This document shows positions 62,319 to 64,000 of a DNA stretch of 64,000 nucleotides, in pieces. The DNA is from Salinibacterium sp. SWN167. Its GTDB lineage: Bacteria > Actinomycetota > Actinomycetes > Actinomycetales > Microbacteriaceae. Where the stretch lies: contig NZ_JADYWU010000003.1 of the NCBI RefSeq assembly GCF_015864665.1, positions 3,399 to 67,398 of the forward strand, in the 5' to 3' direction. Position numbers and translations under genes: made by a program. How positions within the stretch are numbered: position 1 is the stretch's first letter; every line of letters starts with the position of its first letter. The notes under the pieces were generated by a model. It was not told the origin of the DNA. It ran no database searches and was given only the letters and a program-made list of their open reading frames with translations.

Positions 62319-62324
62319 TAGAAT
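62319..62324 (+). promoter_or_regulatory. -10 box for leaderless PPK2 gene
   Basis: TAGAAT is followed by 6 nt and the ATG at 62331. The sequence TTTTTTCTAC lies before it, with no canonical -35. Confidence 0.5.
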
Positions 62325-62330
62325 TGCTGA

Positions 62331-63263
62331 ATGACCTCATCCAACGGTGATTCAGGACCAGAAGCCAACTCCGACGCGGTCTCGCGTGAAAGTGCAACGA
62401 GTGCCCCCTCCCCTAGCGAGCACAGCGTTCTGCCACTCCAAGAACCGAAAGTCGCGTGGCGGCACGGTCATCCATATGAGACCAAGATGTCCCGTCGCGA
62501 GTATGAGCGCCAGAAACGATTGCTTCAGATCGAGCTGCTCAAACTTCAGTCGTGGATCAAGGAGACAGACCGAAAGGTCGTCATCATCTTCGAGGGCCGC
62601 GACGCCGCAGGCAAAGGCGGCGCCATCAAACGATTCATGGAGCATCTCAATCCTCGAGGGGCCCGGGTGGTTGCGCTCGAAGTCCCCACCGAGCGCGAGC
62701 GAAAGCAATGGTACTTCCAGCGGTACGTGCAGCACTTGCCGACCGGTGGCGAGATAGTGATCTTCGACCGCTCCTGGTACAACCGAGCCGGTGTAGAACG
62801 CGTAATGGACTACTGCACGCCGCATGAACATCTCGAGTTCACCCGCTCAGCACCCGAGTTCGAGCGCATGCTCGTGCAGTCGGGCATCCATTTGGTTAAA
62901 TTCTGGTTCTCTGTTGGCCGGGATGAACAACGCGCACGGTTTGCCGCGCGGTCCCACGATGCAGTGCGGCAATGGAAGCTATCGCCAACAGACCTCGCGA
63001 GCCTCGACAAATGGGATGACTACACCGAGGCCAAAGAAGCCATGTTCTTCTATACCGATACCCCGCAGGCCCCGTGGACCGTCGTTAAATCCAACGATAA
63101 GAAGCTCGCTCGAACCGAAGCGATGCGTTGGCTCCTCGCGCAATTTGATTACACCAACAAAGACAACGATGTAGTCGGGATTCCTGATCCGAAAGTGATC
63201 GGTAGCCCACGATCAATCTACGATGATGGCGAAGTGCTCGGCGGAACCTTCCCCACTATCTAG
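62331..63263 (+). CDS. ppk2: Polyphosphate kinase 2 family protein (class I PPK2)
   Basis: 310 residues. Transfers phosphate between polyphosphate and nucleotides, mostly making GTP/ATP from NDP. After a disordered Ser-rich N-terminus (about 1-40), Walker A is EGRDAAGKGGAIK (88-100) and the Walker B/lid are IVIFDRSWYNRAGVERVM (about 141-158). KLSPTDLASLDKWDDYTEAK is a class I trait. Leaderless start likely. Confidence 0.93.
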   Translation: MTSSNGDSGPEANSDAVSRESATSAPSPSEHSVLPLQEPKVAWRHGHPYETKMSRREYERQKRLLQIELLKLQSWIKETDRKVVIIFEGRDAAGKGGAIKRFMEHLNPRGARVVALEVPTERERKQWYFQRYVQHLPTGGEIVIFDRSWYNRAGVERVMDYCTPHEHLEFTRSAPEFERMLVQSGIHLVKFWFSVGRDEQRARFAARSHDAVRQWKLSPTDLASLDKWDDYTEAKEAMFFYTDTPQAPWTVVKSNDKKLARTEAMRWLLAQFDYTNKDNDVVGIPDPKVIGSPRSIYDDGEVLGGTFPTI

Positions 63264-63314
63264 ACCCTCGGCAGCGGGCTCGGTGTCACCCGTGCCCGCC
63301 ACCGCCGGTTCGTT

Positions 63315-63947
63315 TTATTGCGCCCCAAAGCTCCCGACGGGGCTGAATCCCTCGGGAAGGGCAAACGGGTCGGTCACCCGCGAGGAGCGTTGGGAAACCG
63401 CGGCGAGCGCCGCCAACTCCCCGGCCGCCCGCGAGATTCGTTCGGGAAGGGTGCTCGACGTCCTGTCTGAACCACTTCCCCAATCGGCGGATGCCGCATA
63501 CACTCCCGTCGGCACCGCCACAGCGTGGAGGTAGCTGAACAACGGTCGCATCGCGTAGTCGATCGCGAGAGAGTGCCGATCGGTGCCACCGGTCGCGCCG
63601 AGCAGTACTGGTAGGTCGGTGAGCGATTGCGGGTCGAGCACATCGATGAATGACTTGAACAGCCCGCTATAGCTCGTGGTGAAGATGGGCGTGACGGCGA
63701 TGAGTCCGTCAGCGCCAGCAACCGCGGCGATTGCCTCGTCGAGCTTGGCGCTCGGGAAGCCCGTGAGCAGGTTGTTCGTGACGTCGTGCGCGAGGTCGCG
63801 CAACTCGATGACGGTCACTTCGGTTTCGATGCCACGTTCCCGCAGATCGATGATGGTTGCCTCGGTGAGGCGGTCGGCGAGGAGGCGGGTTGAGGACGGC
63901 TGGCTGAGTCCAGCGGCGATGACGGCAATCTTCTTGACGTCGGACAT
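63315..63947 (-). CDS. NADPH-dependent FMN reductase family protein
   Basis: 210 residues, flavodoxin-like fold. FMN phosphate loop GLSQPSSTRLLADRL, IAVTPIFTTSYSGLFKSFIDVL and LLGATGGTDRHSLAIDYAMRPLF. The family (CE1759/MsuE-like) includes flavin reductases that serve monooxygenases. The ATG is present; upstream sequence lies near the window edge, so operon context is not visible. Convergent with PPK2 (51-bp gap). Confidence 0.88.
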   Translation of the reverse strand: MSDVKKIAVIAAGLSQPSSTRLLADRLTEATIIDLRERGIETEVTVIELRDLAHDVTNNLLTGFPSAKLDEAIAAVAGADGLIAVTPIFTTSYSGLFKSFIDVLDPQSLTDLPVLLGATGGTDRHSLAIDYAMRPLFSYLHAVAVPTGVYAASADWGSGSDRTSSTLPERISRAAGELAALAAVSQRSSRVTDPFALPEGFSPVGSFGAQ

Positions 63948-64000
63948 GGTGTGCTTCTTTCTATGGATCTGGGTGTGGGTGCGCGGCGGGCCGCGAAACT

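Overview
The window comes from an actinobacterial chromosome, most likely a Microbacteriaceae member (Salinibacterium/Rhodoglobus-like). This rests on the 16S gene, the moderately high GC, the clusters argCJBDFGH, hisC-hisB-hisH-priA, infC-rpmI-rplT, dapA-rnj-ftsK-pgsA-cinA-HTH-DUF3046-recA-recX-miaB-miaA-dapF, a PriA-type HisA, actinobacterial LexA boxes, and several actinobacterial small families (DUF1844, DUF3046, DUF5302). The genus is inference; the family call is moderately firm. Nearly everything is housekeeping or biosynthesis. I see no prophage, CRISPR array, insertion sequence or tRNA gene. LAYOUT. 1-2.3 kb: 16S rRNA on the minus strand with its spacer towards an off-window 23S gene, a boxA-like leader site and two candidate promoters. 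2.5-4.3 kb: tyrS, followed in frame by the remnant of a dihydrofolate-reductase-like gene. 4.4-7.1 kb: a SatD-like regulator with a membrane partner, a DUF817 membrane protein and a 3-methyladenine glycosylase. 7.1-15.1 kb: the complete arginine pathway from glutamate (argC-J-B-D-F-G-H), tightly overlapping but without argR. 15.3-18.9 kb: pheST. 18.9-22.3 kb: a glutamate-type ABC importer (ATPase, binding lipoprotein, two permeases). 22.4-24.5 kb: infC-rpmI-rplT and a TrmH-family RNA methyltransferase. 24.8-29.2 kb: DUF1844, SseB and four histidine genes. 29.2-32.1 kb: an SOS locus (LysM protein and LexA, divergent over LexA boxes) and HflX. 32.2-43.4 kb: RNA and cell-wall housekeeping (RsmC-like, DapF, MiaA, MiaB), RecX/RecA, a ClgR-like HTH, CinA, PgsA and FtsK. 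43.5-46.6 kb: a MacAB-like efflux trio. 46.8-54.9 kb: RNase J, DapA, DHFR, ThyA, OsmC, an SDR epimerase and DapB. 54.3-61.7 kb: a phosphatase, an M16 protease, an accessory islet (TetR, aldo/keto reductase, PEBP) and PNPase. 62-64 kb: DUF5302, PPK2 and an FMN reductase. HOW IT FITS. Glutamate uptake can feed the arginine genes. DapA, DapB and DapF supply diaminopimelate for the wall, and the three miscellaneous RNA loci (RNase J, PNPase, HflX/RsmC/TrmH/MiaAB) cover RNA decay and modification. LexA boxes link lexA, the LysM protein and recA into an SOS circuit. MOST UNUSUAL SIGNALS. (1) The 5' leader of the tetR gene holds a tandem array of hairpins that all present the same ACCCGAA loop on different, compensating stems (56396-56515), starting just downstream of a promoter that overlaps a 26-bp dyad. 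I do not recognise this as a known RNA family. (2) A textbook intrinsic terminator is embedded in the coding start of the TrmH-family gene. (3) infC most likely starts with AUC. (4) Many genes carry a TANNNT hexamer 6-8 nt before the start codon, the pattern of leaderless mRNAs. (5) argR is missing from the arginine cluster. (6) A decayed reductase sits in frame directly behind the tyrS stop codon.
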